Shown: piece by piece, positions 1-8,490 of the stretch
How positions within the stretch are numbered: the first letter of the stretch is position 1
Layout of the letters: the number at the start of each line of letters is the position of its first letter
Assembly (NCBI RefSeq): GCF_002741055.1
Contig: NZ_CP016809.1
Coordinates: forward strand, 4,628,501 to 4,692,500
Length of the DNA: 64,000 nt
Source of the DNA: Paenibacillus ihbetae
GTDB lineage: Bacteria; Bacillota; Bacilli; Paenibacillales; Paenibacillaceae
Reading direction: 5' to 3'
Position numbers and translations under genes: made by a program
Notes under the pieces: generated by a model
Database searches by the model: none
Told to the model about the DNA's origin: nothing
Seen by the model: the letters and a program-made list of their open reading frames with translations, nothing else

Positions 1-29
1 TCTAACTCAGCAATCTCGTCTTGGTGCAC
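1..29 (-). CDS. 5' end of an unidentified gene (partial)
   Basis: On the minus strand an AAGGAGGG ribosome site (positions 37-44) sits 7 bases before a GTG codon at 29-27. It is followed by open codons reading MHQDEIAEL up to the window edge. Spacing and SD strength are what this genome uses elsewhere, so I read this as the first nine codons of a gene running leftwards out of the window. Too little protein is visible to suggest a family. Confidence 0.45.
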
Positions 30-339
30 GAGGATCCCTCCTTCGTTAATGGAAACCTGGTTCTTATCATATATATGGGAACTTGATGGAGATATGCGGG
101 CTCAAGGGTAGAACCGCACGATGAATAGGCTGTTAGAGAGCGGACGGTGAAAGCATGGAGACCACACTTTGGTGTAAAAAAATACCATACCGAGACTGTC
201 GATCACAGATTTACCCTCATAACTATGTCAGGATGTTCACGGAAATGATTTACGTTATAATATGAGATAATCCGCTGCGTTGGCATAATCCACCAGTTAA
301 TCAACCTGTGGATAATTAGAAGGACAGGGAGGCAAATGA
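30..339. promoter_or_regulatory. intergenic region between divergent genes, with -10 box
   Basis: This is the gap between the leftward partial gene and the S9 peptidase. A consensus -10 hexamer TATAAT lies at 256-261 on the plus strand, about 80 bases before the peptidase start. I see no convincing -35 box at 17 bases. The peptidase SD is GGGAGG near 327-332. Nothing else in the gap is recognisable. Confidence 0.35.
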
Positions 340-2136
340 ATGATTCCATTTCCTAAACCGGATGTCGAGCAATTTTTCCAGACTTATTTGATTCGTAATT
401 TTGCTGTAAGCGCAGATGAGTCCAGACTGGTATTCAGCAGCAGCATGAACGGAAAGTTCAATTTATGGGCGATGGACCTGAGGGAGGAGACGGCATACCC
501 TTACCCGCTCACCTACAATGACCAGGCCGCAAGCTTCGTTAAGCTGGACCCCAAGGGGCGCCATATTCTTACGGGGTTTGACCACGACGGCAACGAGAAC
601 TATCACCTGCACGCGCTGCGCTGGAGCGGCGGGGAAGCGATTCCGTTATTCGAGGATGCCAATCCGGATGACAAGTATTTCTTCGTACATCTGTCCGAGG
701 ACGGCAGAAGGCTGTATTACGTCACATCGGAAGGCAACCCGTCCTATCTGAACTCCCTGGTATATGATCTGGAGACGAGAGAGAAGAGGCTTCTGCATGA
801 AGGCCGGGATACGGCCACGGAGCTGTCTGCGGTGAGTCCCGACGAGAAGACCATCGCTTATACGAAAATGTATGCCAATACCTATTACATAAGCTATGTA
901 CAGCGGGAATCCGGGGAGCCTCTGTGTTTGACCCCGTCACCGGAGCAGGTGCATACCGCCGGCGGCGTGCAGTTTATCGACAACGATCATGTCGTGTTTA
1001 CGACCGACTATGATTCCGAGTTTTCTTACGTCGCCTCGTATCACATTTCCCAGCGGAAGTTTGAGCCGCTGTGCCGGATCGAACGGGAGAGCGTCCAGCT
1101 TCTGCGCTGGCATGAGGATTCCCGAACGCTTTATATCCTGACGGAAAAAGGCGTGGAGGATAAGCTGTATGCCTATTCCATGGACAGCAGCGAATTGACG
1201 GAGCTGCCTCTGCCGGCGGATATCGTAGAGCAGCTGAACGTAACGAAATCGGGGGTTCTGTACCTGCTGGCCCGCGGCGCGGTCAAACCGCTGAATATTT
1301 ACCGGTACAAGGACGGCAGCTGGACCATGCTGACGAAGAACGTGTTGACAGGCTTGACAGAGGCGGATCTGTGCTCGCCTGACACCGTTACGTACCCGTC
1401 CTTTGACGGGATGGAGATCGAAGCGCTGCTGTTCCGGGCCAAGGAAGGAGTGGCTAACGGATACACGATCTTCTGGCCGCATGGCGGGCCGCAAGCCGCA
1501 GAGCGCAAGCAGTTCCGGGCGATGTTCCAGTATCTGCTGGCACAGGGATACCATATCTTCTGTCCGAACTTCCGGGGCAGCACAGGCTACGGCAGCTCCT
1601 TCGTGAAGCTGGTCGAACAGGACTGGGGCGAAGGGCCGCGCAAGGATTGTCTTGCGGGAATGGATTGGCTGTTCGAGCAGGGGATTTCAAGTCCGGAGAA
1701 GCTCTTTGTCATGGGGGGAAGCTATGGCGGTTATATGACCTTGCTCCTGGCCGGCCGCAATCCCGAGTATTTCAAAGCGGCGATCGACATCGTCGGGGTG
1801 AGCAACTTGTTTACCTTTTACAACTCGGTTCCGGATCATTGGAAGCCGATCATGGAGCGCTGGCTCGGCGATCCGGAGCGGGATCGGGAGCGGTTCATCA
1901 AGGATTCGCCGATCACCTACCTGGACAACATGGTGAACCCGATGCTGATCATCCAGGGAGCGAACGACCCGCGTGTCGTTCAAGCGGAATCGGACCAGAT
2001 CGTTGAGGCGCTTCGTGCCAAGGGACGGGATGTGGAGTATATCGTGTTCGAGGATGAGGGGCATGGCATCACGAAGAAGGCTAACGAAAAAATCGCCTAT
2101 GCCCGTATGGCCGAGTTCCTGCGGAGAAATCAATAA
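340..2136 (+). CDS. S9 family peptidase (prolyl oligopeptidase-like)
   Basis: This is a serine peptidase of the S9 (acylaminoacyl/prolyl oligopeptidase) group, probably cytoplasmic because no signal peptide is present. Roughly residues 1-340 resemble a beta-propeller gate domain with repeated strand-rich blocks. Residues 350-598 form the alpha/beta-hydrolase. The nucleophile elbow GGSYGGYM is near residue 460, the likely catalytic Asp is in GANDPRV near 541, and the His is in EDEGHG near 573, so the triad is complete. An HGGPQ oxyanion-hole motif precedes it. The ATG at 340 has a GGGAGG SD. The family cleaves short peptides; the natural substrate cannot be read from sequence. The gene is single and converges on the CDF transporter. 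Confidence 0.9.
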   Translation: MIPFPKPDVEQFFQTYLIRNFAVSADESRLVFSSSMNGKFNLWAMDLREETAYPYPLTYNDQAASFVKLDPKGRHILTGFDHDGNENYHLHALRWSGGEAIPLFEDANPDDKYFFVHLSEDGRRLYYVTSEGNPSYLNSLVYDLETREKRLLHEGRDTATELSAVSPDEKTIAYTKMYANTYYISYVQRESGEPLCLTPSPEQVHTAGGVQFIDNDHVVFTTDYDSEFSYVASYHISQRKFEPLCRIERESVQLLRWHEDSRTLYILTEKGVEDKLYAYSMDSSELTELPLPADIVEQLNVTKSGVLYLLARGAVKPLNIYRYKDGSWTMLTKNVLTGLTEADLCSPDTVTYPSFDGMEIEALLFRAKEGVANGYTIFWPHGGPQAAERKQFRAMFQYLLAQGYHIFCPNFRGSTGYGSSFVKLVEQDWGEGPRKDCLAGMDWLFEQGISSPEKLFVMGGSYGGYMTLLLAGRNPEYFKAAIDIVGVSNLFTFYNSVPDHWKPIMERWLGDPERDRERFIKDSPITYLDNMVNPMLIIQGANDPRVVQAESDQIVEALRAKGRDVEYIVFEDEGHGITKKANEKIAYARMAEFLRRNQ

Positions 2137-2150
2137 AGTAATCAAAATAG

Positions 2151-2183
2151 GCGCCCCGCATCAAGATGCGGGGCGCTGCTTTA
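2151..2183. terminator. hairpin between convergent genes
   Basis: A perfect 10-bp inverted repeat GCGCCCCGCA/TGCGGGGCGC (2151-2160 and 2167-2176) lies between the convergent peptidase and CDF genes. It is followed by a modest T-rich stretch on both strands, so it probably terminates both. Confidence 0.7.
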
Positions 2184-2234
2184 TACCTGTAGCGGACTGT
2201 TCAGTGCTCGCGAGGGGGCGACAGGTGCTGGGCT

Positions 2235-3224
2235 TTAAGGCTTTTGTGGTTCGCTGCCAAGATCGGCGCTCGGGTTCCAAACCCGGATGTTGTCGTCTTC
2301 CAGAATGCCCAGGGTAACATCGGAGATGTCCGGGTTTTGCAGCAGCAAGGAGTTGACCCGCATTTTGGATACGCTGGCCTCGGCCAGGGACATGCCTTGC
2401 CGCAGCTCGATGTATGCCTCGACATGGTAGCTTCGTCCTTCCTGCACAATGCGGAGCCGATTGATGTCGCGGACATCCGGGTCCCCAAGGATGATCCGGG
2501 AGATCTTCTCCTCGACATCCTTCGGCGCCGAAACGCCGATCAAGCCAACCATATTGTCATACCCGACCTTGAAGGCTACGCCGATCATGAGACATCCGAT
2601 CAGAATCGTGGCGATGCCGTCGAGGATCAGGAAGTCCATGAAGTGGGCGAACACGATGGCGATCAGCGCAAACAGCGCTCCCAGCGTGGCGACGATGTCT
2701 TCATAGAACACAAGCCGGGTAGGCGGTGCGGCCTTGCCGGCGTTTCTGAAGGCAGCCGGGAACTTGCCGAGTCCGGTGGCTTCGGTCCGGGTTTCTTTTA
2801 AAATCTCCTTCATCGCCTTCATCAGAATGGCGCCGTCGATCAAGACCGCTATCGCCAGAACAACGAAGTTCAGCCAGAAGTTCGTTGCCTCCTCGGGATG
2901 CTTTAGAAGCTTGTAGCCTTTATGAATGGTTTCATAGGCCATAATCGTAACGACAATGACCGCAACCATGCAGACGATATTGATGACCCTCCCGAACCCC
3001 GTAGGAAACTTCTTGGTCGGCTTTCGCTCGGCAAGCACGCTGCCGACGAAGACGAAGCCCTGGTTCACGGCGTCGGCTACAGAATGCATGGCGGAGGCGA
3101 ACATCGTCCCGCTGCCGCTGACGGAAGCGGCGATCGCCTTAATGATCGCAAGTCCCGTATTGCCAAGCGATGCGATGGCCGAAGACGTATTTCCTTTCTT
3201 AATGAGCTGCCACAAGTTTTTCAT
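2235..3224 (-). CDS. cation diffusion facilitator (CDF) family transporter
   Basis: This is a membrane exporter of divalent metal ions (Zn, Mn, Fe or Co type) driven by proton exchange. Six hydrophobic segments cover roughly residues 15-220. The metal-site signature HSVAD (H47, D51) is in the second helix. A second cluster, YEDIVATLG near residue 175, lies in the fifth helix and fits the HxxxD/DxxxD site of CDF proteins. A cytosolic tail of about 100 residues, with HVEAYIEL, matches the dimerising CDF C-terminal domain. At 329 residues the length is usual. The ATG has GGAGGG 5 bases upstream. The metal cannot be assigned from the sequence. Confidence 0.88.
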   Translation of the reverse strand: MKNLWQLIKKGNTSSAIASLGNTGLAIIKAIAASVSGSGTMFASAMHSVADAVNQGFVFVGSVLAERKPTKKFPTGFGRVINIVCMVAVIVVTIMAYETIHKGYKLLKHPEEATNFWLNFVVLAIAVLIDGAILMKAMKEILKETRTEATGLGKFPAAFRNAGKAAPPTRLVFYEDIVATLGALFALIAIVFAHFMDFLILDGIATILIGCLMIGVAFKVGYDNMVGLIGVSAPKDVEEKISRIILGDPDVRDINRLRIVQEGRSYHVEAYIELRQGMSLAEASVSKMRVNSLLLQNPDISDVTLGILEDDNIRVWNPSADLGSEPQKP

Positions 3225-3541
3225 CCAAACCCTCCGTCGATTAGTGTCAATTTTAAGGATTTCCGAAATCTATATTATCACAGGATACCGAATATATGGT
3301 CATTTTTTCCTCCGGCGTGCGGTCGTTTCCTTAGTTTACCCGAAGTTGAAGCTCATTCTCCATGAATTACTCATAACTTTATTTCTTACCCAATACATTA
3401 ACAATATAGTGGAAAATAAAGGATGGGTGGGGCGATGCCGTTCTGGATGCGGCGAGAAGGGATTGAAGGATGAACCATTGGGTAAGGAGTAAGGACATCT
3501 GCCTTGCAGCAATGCGAAACAATGCTAAGGAGGAAATGGGA
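3225..3541. other. intergenic leader upstream of the SR1P-like gene
   Basis: This gap of 317 bases separates the CDF gene from the SR1P-like gene. It is A/T-rich around 3280-3420, with ACAATATAG-type -10-like runs near 3403-3411. I see no clear -35/-10 pair. If the SR1P-like mRNA has a regulatory RNA function as SR1 does in Bacillus subtilis, part of its sequence would come from here. No exact match to the CcpN box was found by eye. Confidence 0.3.
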
Positions 3542-3718
3542 ATGAGAGCGTTGACAAGTCCAGAGGCAGGAGTGGCTCAAGGAAGACAGGATTTGGGGCT
3601 TATTATTTGCTCCGGATGTGAAGAAATGGTTGATACGATCCCCACCGACGGCGTAAAAATCATTCACGGATACTGCGGCAAAGGAGAGTGCGAGCGAAAT
3701 ACTGCCCAGAATTCATAA
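3542..3718 (+). CDS. SR1P-like GapA-binding small protein
   Basis: This is a 58-residue protein. Its second half, starting LGLIICSGCEE and ending HGYCGKGEC, follows the SR1P pattern: a Cys-x2-Cys pair, a VKIIHGYC turn, then a Gly/Cys tail. In Bacillus subtilis SR1P is encoded by the dual-function RNA SR1 and binds glyceraldehyde-3-phosphate dehydrogenase GapA. The first 20 or so residues are an extension not present in the short B. subtilis protein. The start is ATG 3542, because the AAGGAGG at 3527-3533 lies 8 bases upstream; ATG 3536 is only 2 bases away. A strong terminator follows directly, so the transcript is short and monocistronic. Family assignment is by remembered pattern only. Confidence 0.7.
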   Translation: MRALTSPEAGVAQGRQDLGLIICSGCEEMVDTIPTDGVKIIHGYCGKGECERNTAQNS

Positions 3719-3735
3719 GTTCATTAATCTAAACA

Positions 3736-3776
3736 AAGCGTGCCTAGGAAGTGCATTCCGGGGCATGCTTTTTATT
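3736..3776 (+). terminator. Rho-independent terminator of the SR1P-like gene
   Basis: The arms AAGCGTGCC and GGGCATGCTT, with an inner GGAA/TTCC pair, form a long hairpin directly followed by a T-rich run. It ends the short SR1P-like transcript before the ccpN promoter. Confidence 0.85.
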
Positions 3777-3893
3777 TTCTGCATTTTATTTGGCGTCAGG
3801 CATGGGATGGGGGCCCGAGGATCATCAGGAAAACAATCTTTATCAATTTTTTTAATAGGTCATACAAAAAATATTAATACTTTATGTCATCAT

Positions 3894-3938
3894 TTTAGAC
3901 GAAAATATGTTGCATATATAATATATATGACGTATTAT
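3894..3938 (+). promoter_or_regulatory. ccpN promoter region (two overlapping candidates)
   Basis: Two sigma-A-like promoters overlap in this A/T-rich stretch. One is TTTAGA (3894-3899), 17 bases, then a perfect TATAAT (3917-3922). The other is TTGCAT (3910-3915), 17 bases, then TATTAT (3933-3938). The alternating ATATATATAATATATAT run is also palindromic, so it could hold an operator. Confidence 0.55.
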
Positions 3939-3955
3939 ATCCGCAAGCAGAGGAA

Positions 3956-4615
3956 ATGGAAGCAGGAGGGATCACTATCGAACTGACGCCAAGACAGCTG
4001 GAAATCGTCGATATCGTAAAGAAGCATGCCCCGATTACGGGAGATCAAATCGCGGAGCTGCTTAACGTTAGCCGGGCTACTCTGCGTACCGATTTATCCA
4101 AGCTTGTCATACTGGATTACATCGATGCAAAGCCTAAAGTCGGATATTTTCTCGGAAAGCGGGGCGAGCCTGACCGGGAGGAGAAGTTCCGACTGCTCAA
4201 AATGAAGGTTGGCGACCTCCACGGCGTTCCGATCATCATAAGGGAGACCACAACGATCCAGGAGGCGGTTGTTGCCCTGTTCCTTGAAAACGTGGGCAAC
4301 CTCATCGTAACCGATGCGGACGGCCATCTCGCAGGCATCGTGTCCCGCAAGGACCTGCTCAAGGTGACGCTGGGGAATCCGTCGGCCTCGTCCATGCCGG
4401 TCAGCCTTATCATGACGCGCCGCGCGAATGTAACAACGGTACAGCCGGAGGATACGGTGCTGGATGCGGCCCGCAAAATCATCACGAGGCAGATCGACAG
4501 CCTGCCGGTTGTCGTTCCGGCAGACGACGGCAATCCGGATCACTGGAAGGTCGTAGGCCGCATTACCAAAACGAATATCATCAAAATGCTGCTCGACATG
4601 GTAGCCGAGGAATAA
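3956..4615 (+). CDS. ccpN: transcriptional repressor CcpN (HTH plus CBS pair)
   Basis: CcpN is the repressor of gluconeogenic genes (gapB, pckA and the SR1 RNA in Bacillus subtilis), responding to energy state through its CBS domains. Residues about 8-60 form a winged HTH with ITGDQIAELLNVSRATLRTD. Two CBS repeats span roughly 78-140 and 145-215. yqfL follows after 13 bases, the same pairing as in B. subtilis. The start is doubtful. ATG 3956 has only a crowded AGAGGA one base upstream. AGGAGGG at 3964-3970 instead sits 6 bases before an in-frame ATC (3977), which aligns with the usual N-terminus ending in IEL. The true protein may begin there. Confidence 0.88.
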   Translation: MEAGGITIELTPRQLEIVDIVKKHAPITGDQIAELLNVSRATLRTDLSKLVILDYIDAKPKVGYFLGKRGEPDREEKFRLLKMKVGDLHGVPIIIRETTTIQEAVVALFLENVGNLIVTDADGHLAGIVSRKDLLKVTLGNPSASSMPVSLIMTRRANVTTVQPEDTVLDAARKIITRQIDSLPVVVPADDGNPDHWKVVGRITKTNIIKMLLDMVAEE

Positions 4616-4628
4616 TGGGAGGAATCGG

Positions 4629-5435
4629 ATGAATCAGGCATCGACTCATTTTATAGCAATCTGTTCAGATTCAATCGGGGAAACCGCTGAGGCGGTCGTA
4701 CAGGCAACGCTGCGGCAGTTCGAGCTGGAAGATGCCGAGATCAAGCGATATATGAATGTCCGGGACGAGGAAGAGCTCACGGAGCTGATGGAGGAGGTTG
4801 CCAGACGGGGCGGATTTGTGGCGTATACGCTGGTACAGCCGGAGCTGCGGGAAGTGATCCGGGAGGAAGCGGTGAGGCTGAATATCCGCGCGGTCGATAT
4901 TATGGGACCGATGATGCAGGCCTTCGCCGACACCTTCAACGATTATCCGAAACGGCTTCCCGGCTTGCTGCATCGCCTGGACGATACGTATTTCCGCCGC
5001 GTAGAGGCGATGGAATTCGCCGTTCAATACGATGACGGCAAGGATGTCAGCGCGATCCTGAAGGCAGACATCATTCTGCTTGGCGTATCGCGAATCTCCA
5101 AGACGCCGCTGTCGATGTTTCTTGCTCATAAAGGCTACAAGACGGTCAATTATCCGATCGTACCGGAAATGTCTCCTCCTTCGCAGCTCCAAGAGGTGAA
5201 GTCGGGGACGATCATCGGCTTAACGATAGAGCCTGAGCATCTGCTGAAGATCCGCAGCGAACGGCTCAAGGTGATGGGGCTTCCGAATGAGGTTCAATAT
5301 GCGACCCTTGAGCGGATCCGCGAGGAGCTGGGTTATGCGCTGTCGTTGTATGAACGACTGGGCTGTCCTGTCATTGATGTGACCGATAAAGCGATTGAAG
5401 AGACGGCCGGGCTGATCACGAATTTATTGAAATAA
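4629..5435 (+). CDS. pyruvate, phosphate/water dikinase regulatory protein (YqfL family)
   Basis: This is a bifunctional serine/threonine kinase and phosphorylase of the DUF299 family, which inactivates and reactivates pyruvate-phosphate dikinase or PEP synthase. In Bacillus subtilis, YqfL is needed with CcpN for control of gluconeogenic genes. The P-loop-like GVSRISKTPLS is at residues 152-162, followed by the conserved YKTVNYPIVPE. At 268 residues it matches the family length. GGGAGG sits 7-8 bases before the ATG, and the 13-base gap from ccpN indicates co-transcription. No dikinase gene is in the window. Confidence 0.9.
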   Translation: MNQASTHFIAICSDSIGETAEAVVQATLRQFELEDAEIKRYMNVRDEEELTELMEEVARRGGFVAYTLVQPELREVIREEAVRLNIRAVDIMGPMMQAFADTFNDYPKRLPGLLHRLDDTYFRRVEAMEFAVQYDDGKDVSAILKADIILLGVSRISKTPLSMFLAHKGYKTVNYPIVPEMSPPSQLQEVKSGTIIGLTIEPEHLLKIRSERLKVMGLPNEVQYATLERIREELGYALSLYERLGCPVIDVTDKAIEETAGLITNLLK

Positions 5436-5588
5436 TAGTTCCATAGAAGTTTGTCTTAAGGATACGATGCAGGCAAGAGAGTAAATGATTTCTGCGATTG
5501 CAGGAACATTTGACGTACTTGCCCACGACATTCATTCAATCTGTCCAAATTATAGGACGAAACATACTGGAGAGGGAGGGTACGATTT

Positions 5589-6566
5589 ATGGAGAGCTCA
5601 TTGGCATTGGAGTTGGTACGAGTAACGGAGGAAGCGGCGCTCAGGTCCGCCCGGTGGACCGGCAGAGGAGACAAACACAGTGCCGATGAGGCTGCGACGC
5701 TTGCGATGCGCAAGCACTTCGACTCGGTCGCAATGAACGGCGTGGTCGTCATCGGCGAAGGCGAGATGGATGAAGCGCCCATGCTGTATATCGGGGAGAG
5801 AGTAGGCAGCGGCAAAGGACCGAAGATGGATGTGGCCGTTGATCCGCTGGAAGGGACTGAAACGGTGGCTAGCGGCTTGAATAATGCTCTATCGGTGATC
5901 GCGGCTGCTCCGAGGGGAAGCCTTCTGCATGCGCCCGATATTTATATGCACAAGCTGGCGGCAGGCCCTAAGCTCGCAGGAAGGCTGAGCCTGGATGATC
6001 CGATCGAAGTAACGCTTCAGAAGGCGGCGGACATTCTGGATAAGCCGTTATCGGAATTGACGGTATCCATTCTGGACCGTGAGCGTCACAGTGCTATGAT
6101 TGCGGCTTTACGGGAGTCAGGGGTTCGAATCAAGCTGCTGACGCATGGAGATGTGATGGGAGCGATCGAGACCTGCACGGACAGCGGGGTCGATCTTTAT
6201 GTCGGGTCCGGCGGGGCTCCTGAAGGGGTGCTGGCCGCGGCCGCACTGAAATGCCTTGGCGGCGAGCTTCAAGGCCGGCTTATTCCGGTTACACCGGGCG
6301 ATGTGGAACGCTGCCGCCGGATGGGACTCCAGGATCCCGAGCAGCTGCTTCGGATGGAGGATATGGTAGGAAGGGAAGGCGTGCTGTTCGTGGCGACCGG
6401 CGTAACGCCCGGAGATTTTCTGCAGGGCGTCAAATTCCTTCCGGGTCAGCGGGCGGAGACGCATTCGGTCTTGATGCATTCGGGGACCCAAACGGTTCGT
6501 TACCTGCGGAGCGTCCACCAGCTGTTCGCGGAAACGGGAGCGCTGGCAGCTGCGGCTTCATCCTGA
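5589..6566 (+). CDS. glpX: class II fructose-1,6-bisphosphatase GlpX
   Basis: GlpX hydrolyses fructose 1,6-bisphosphate to fructose 6-phosphate, the committed phosphatase step of gluconeogenesis. Signature motifs are GEGEMDEAPML near residue 58 and the metal-binding DPLEGT near 84, with GSGGAPEGVLAAA near 210. At 325 residues it has the normal GlpX length. The ATG is preceded by GAGGGAGGG at 5572-5580. It lies 153 bases after yqfL with no obvious terminator in between, so it may share that transcript. This places the enzyme next to two regulators of gluconeogenesis. Confidence 0.93.
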   Translation: MESSLALELVRVTEEAALRSARWTGRGDKHSADEAATLAMRKHFDSVAMNGVVVIGEGEMDEAPMLYIGERVGSGKGPKMDVAVDPLEGTETVASGLNNALSVIAAAPRGSLLHAPDIYMHKLAAGPKLAGRLSLDDPIEVTLQKAADILDKPLSELTVSILDRERHSAMIAALRESGVRIKLLTHGDVMGAIETCTDSGVDLYVGSGGAPEGVLAAAALKCLGGELQGRLIPVTPGDVERCRRMGLQDPEQLLRMEDMVGREGVLFVATGVTPGDFLQGVKFLPGQRAETHSVLMHSGTQTVRYLRSVHQLFAETGALAAAASS

Positions 6567-6590
6567 TCGATCCGTCTTGGGAATAAAAAG

Positions 6591-6629
6591 AGGCTGTTCC
6601 AGGTCAAGGGACCTTGGAACAGCCTTTTT
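6591..6629. terminator. bidirectional terminator after glpX
   Basis: AGGCTGTTCCAGGTC and GACCTTGGAACAGCCT form a long stem, with TTTTT on the plus side and a run of T (complement of AAAAAG) on the minus side. It serves glpX and the convergent membrane-protein gene. Confidence 0.85.
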
Positions 6630-6702
6630 GTGCATGCGCTCAAGCGCCCGCCCGGGATTCCCGTGGCAGCTTTTGTTTTATTGAATTCGTGCAGGCTTGG
6701 AA

Positions 6703-7206
6703 TCAGCCGTGCCGCTTGCGGCCGAGTATGATCCAAGCCCCTCCGAGTACGAGCAGCACAGCAATGACAGGCTGGATCACGGACAAATAGTTCAGCATCG
6801 GACCGATGGAGAAGACAACGAAGAACAACAGAGACAGCACGGTCAAAATATTGATGGGGATGAGCAGCCATTTATTGCGCGAGCCGAACCAATAGAACTC
6901 GAACAGCCCTGCTGCAACGGCGAGAATAAATCCCGGCCACATCGTCTCCCAGCTGTCGAATAAGGAAGCGATCTGGCTGACGACACCGGCTGTAAGCAGG
7001 ATTCCTCCCGGGATGAGCAGGCCGATGCCTTGACGTCCGACCAGCGAAAAATACATCCAGTGGAAAAACAGCCCCAGCGGAATCACGAACAAGGTTGGCC
7101 AGAAAGTGGCAAAGATGGAGCCGGCGCCAACGGAGCCGCCTTGATTGAGCAGCAGGTAAGCACCGAGCAGAATAAGCAGGGGAGCGAGGATGGTACGTTT
7201 CAACAT
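6703..7206 (-). CDS. multi-pass membrane protein (LiaF-TM/DUF5668-like)
   Basis: This is a 167-residue protein with about five hydrophobic segments, the first directly at the N-terminus (ILAPLLILLGAYLLL). Alternating two-helix units (WPTLFVIPLGL, LLIPGGILLTAG, WPGFILAVAAGL, PVIAVLLVLGG) are typical of small sensor-type transmembrane domains seen in LiaI/LiaF-like proteins. It ends in a basic RKRHG tail. The ATG has a GGAAGG SD. There is no cytoplasmic DUF2154 part, so a full LiaF is excluded. Function is unknown. Confidence 0.6.
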   Translation of the reverse strand: MLKRTILAPLLILLGAYLLLNQGGSVGAGSIFATFWPTLFVIPLGLFFHWMYFSLVGRQGIGLLIPGGILLTAGVVSQIASLFDSWETMWPGFILAVAAGLFEFYWFGSRNKWLLIPINILTVLSLLFFVVFSIGPMLNYLSVIQPVIAVLLVLGGAWIILGRKRHG

Positions 7207-7343
7207 ACGAGCTTACTTCCTTCCTATAAAGAAAATGGTTAACTCAAGAATACCATGATCTGGATTAGGATGTCCTCGGTCCCGGGTATCCTGCGGAACT
7301 GGACCAAAGTCTAGGTTATTGCAATGAAGAGCCTGACATAAAG

Positions 7344-7390
7344 AAGACAGCTCTGCATGATGCTAGACTGCACAACAGAGCTGTCTTTGA
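7344..7390 (-). terminator. terminator downstream of the degV-type gene
   Basis: A perfect 12-bp stem AAGACAGCTCTG/CAGAGCTGTCTT (7344-7355 and 7376-7387) lies just after the minus-strand DegV gene. It is followed on that strand by a T-rich stretch. Confidence 0.65.
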
Positions 7391-7454
7391 ATAACCATTG
7401 TTTACAGCGCGAGTTCAATAAGCCCGGAAAAAGCGGCCATTTTTGAACAGCCTC

Positions 7455-8315
7455 TTAAACGGCCGGTTTCTTGGTATACATCAGGCCGACGGTATGCGGT
7501 CCGCAATGGCTGCATATGACGCATCCGGCCGTGGAGATGGCAACCTCCCGTGCACCGGTCTTCTCCTGCAGTTCCTTCTGCAGGAACCGGGCCTCCTCTT
7601 CCGCCATCGTATGTACAACAATGATCAAATCATTGTCCATGTCCTGGGCCTGAGCCAGCGCATTCTGGATCATCTGGTCCAGCGCCTTTTCTTTCTTGCC
7701 GCGAACCTTGTAGGCAGGAATCATGCCGCCGTTAACGACTTTAATAACCGGACGGATCTTCAGCAAGCTGCCGATGATGTTCTGCATGCCGGAGCAGCGG
7801 CCGCCTTTATGCAAATAATCCAGCGTATCGATAACGAATTCGCACTCCACTTCATTGACGGTTCGGCTGAGCAGCTCCACGATTTGGGGAATGGTGGCGC
7901 CTTGCTCGGCTGCATGCACGGCCTTCATCACGAGGAGCCCGATGCCGCAGGAGAGATTGCGGGAATCAAAGACGGTAACCCGGCCCTCAGGCAGCTCGCC
8001 GGCAGCGATCAGCGCGTTTTGATACGTCGAGGACAGCTCGGATGAAATGCTGAGAAACAGTATATCTTCGCCCTGCTCGATCGATGGCGTGAAGGCGGCG
8101 ATGAAATCGGATGGGGAAGGAGCGGCTGTCTTTGGCAGATGGCCTACCTGGTCGACCTTGGCGTACAGCTGTTCCGGCGTAATATCCACGCCGTCACGCA
8201 GAGATTGCTCACCAAATACCACATAGAGAGGAATAATTCCGATATGATGCCTTTCTATCCATGCAGAGGGCAGGTCGCAGGTACTATCGGCGAATATTTT
8301 AACTTTTCCAGACAT
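7455..8315 (-). CDS. DegV family fatty acid-binding protein
   Basis: DegV/FakB proteins hold a fatty acid in a deep pocket and, with FakA kinase, present it for phosphorylation into phospholipid. This one has the N-terminal IFADSTCDLP motif, the conserved SSELSSTYQNA helix and CEFVIDTLDYLHKGGR. At 286 residues it is normal length. ATG 8315 is preferred over 8321: GGGAG is 8 bases before the former and directly abuts the latter. There is no fakA nearby, so pairing with a kinase elsewhere is inferred. Two Cys near the C-terminus (GCVICSHCG) are common in the family. Confidence 0.88.
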   Translation of the reverse strand: MSGKVKIFADSTCDLPSAWIERHHIGIIPLYVVFGEQSLRDGVDITPEQLYAKVDQVGHLPKTAAPSPSDFIAAFTPSIEQGEDILFLSISSELSSTYQNALIAAGELPEGRVTVFDSRNLSCGIGLLVMKAVHAAEQGATIPQIVELLSRTVNEVECEFVIDTLDYLHKGGRCSGMQNIIGSLLKIRPVIKVVNGGMIPAYKVRGKKEKALDQMIQNALAQAQDMDNDLIIVVHTMAEEEARFLQKELQEKTGAREVAISTAGCVICSHCGPHTVGLMYTKKPAV

Positions 8316-8490
8316 GAACATCTCCCTTTATCAACTATTTTGCTCTGTACTACTAGAATACCTTGTTTGATAGTAAAAGTGAATGATATTGTCAGGCGTT
8401 CGTCAACAGCAGGAAATATGGAGGGGAATTGGTAAATGCCCGCAACCTTCATCGAACCTCCTCCGTCCGTAATGGTAGGAGGTGGTTTAT

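Noticed and set aside
937..1554. 205-codon minus-strand open frame opposite the S9 peptidase
   Set aside because: It is fully inside a gene with a complete catalytic triad, has Arg/Leu/Gln-rich composition typical of antisense frames and no SD.
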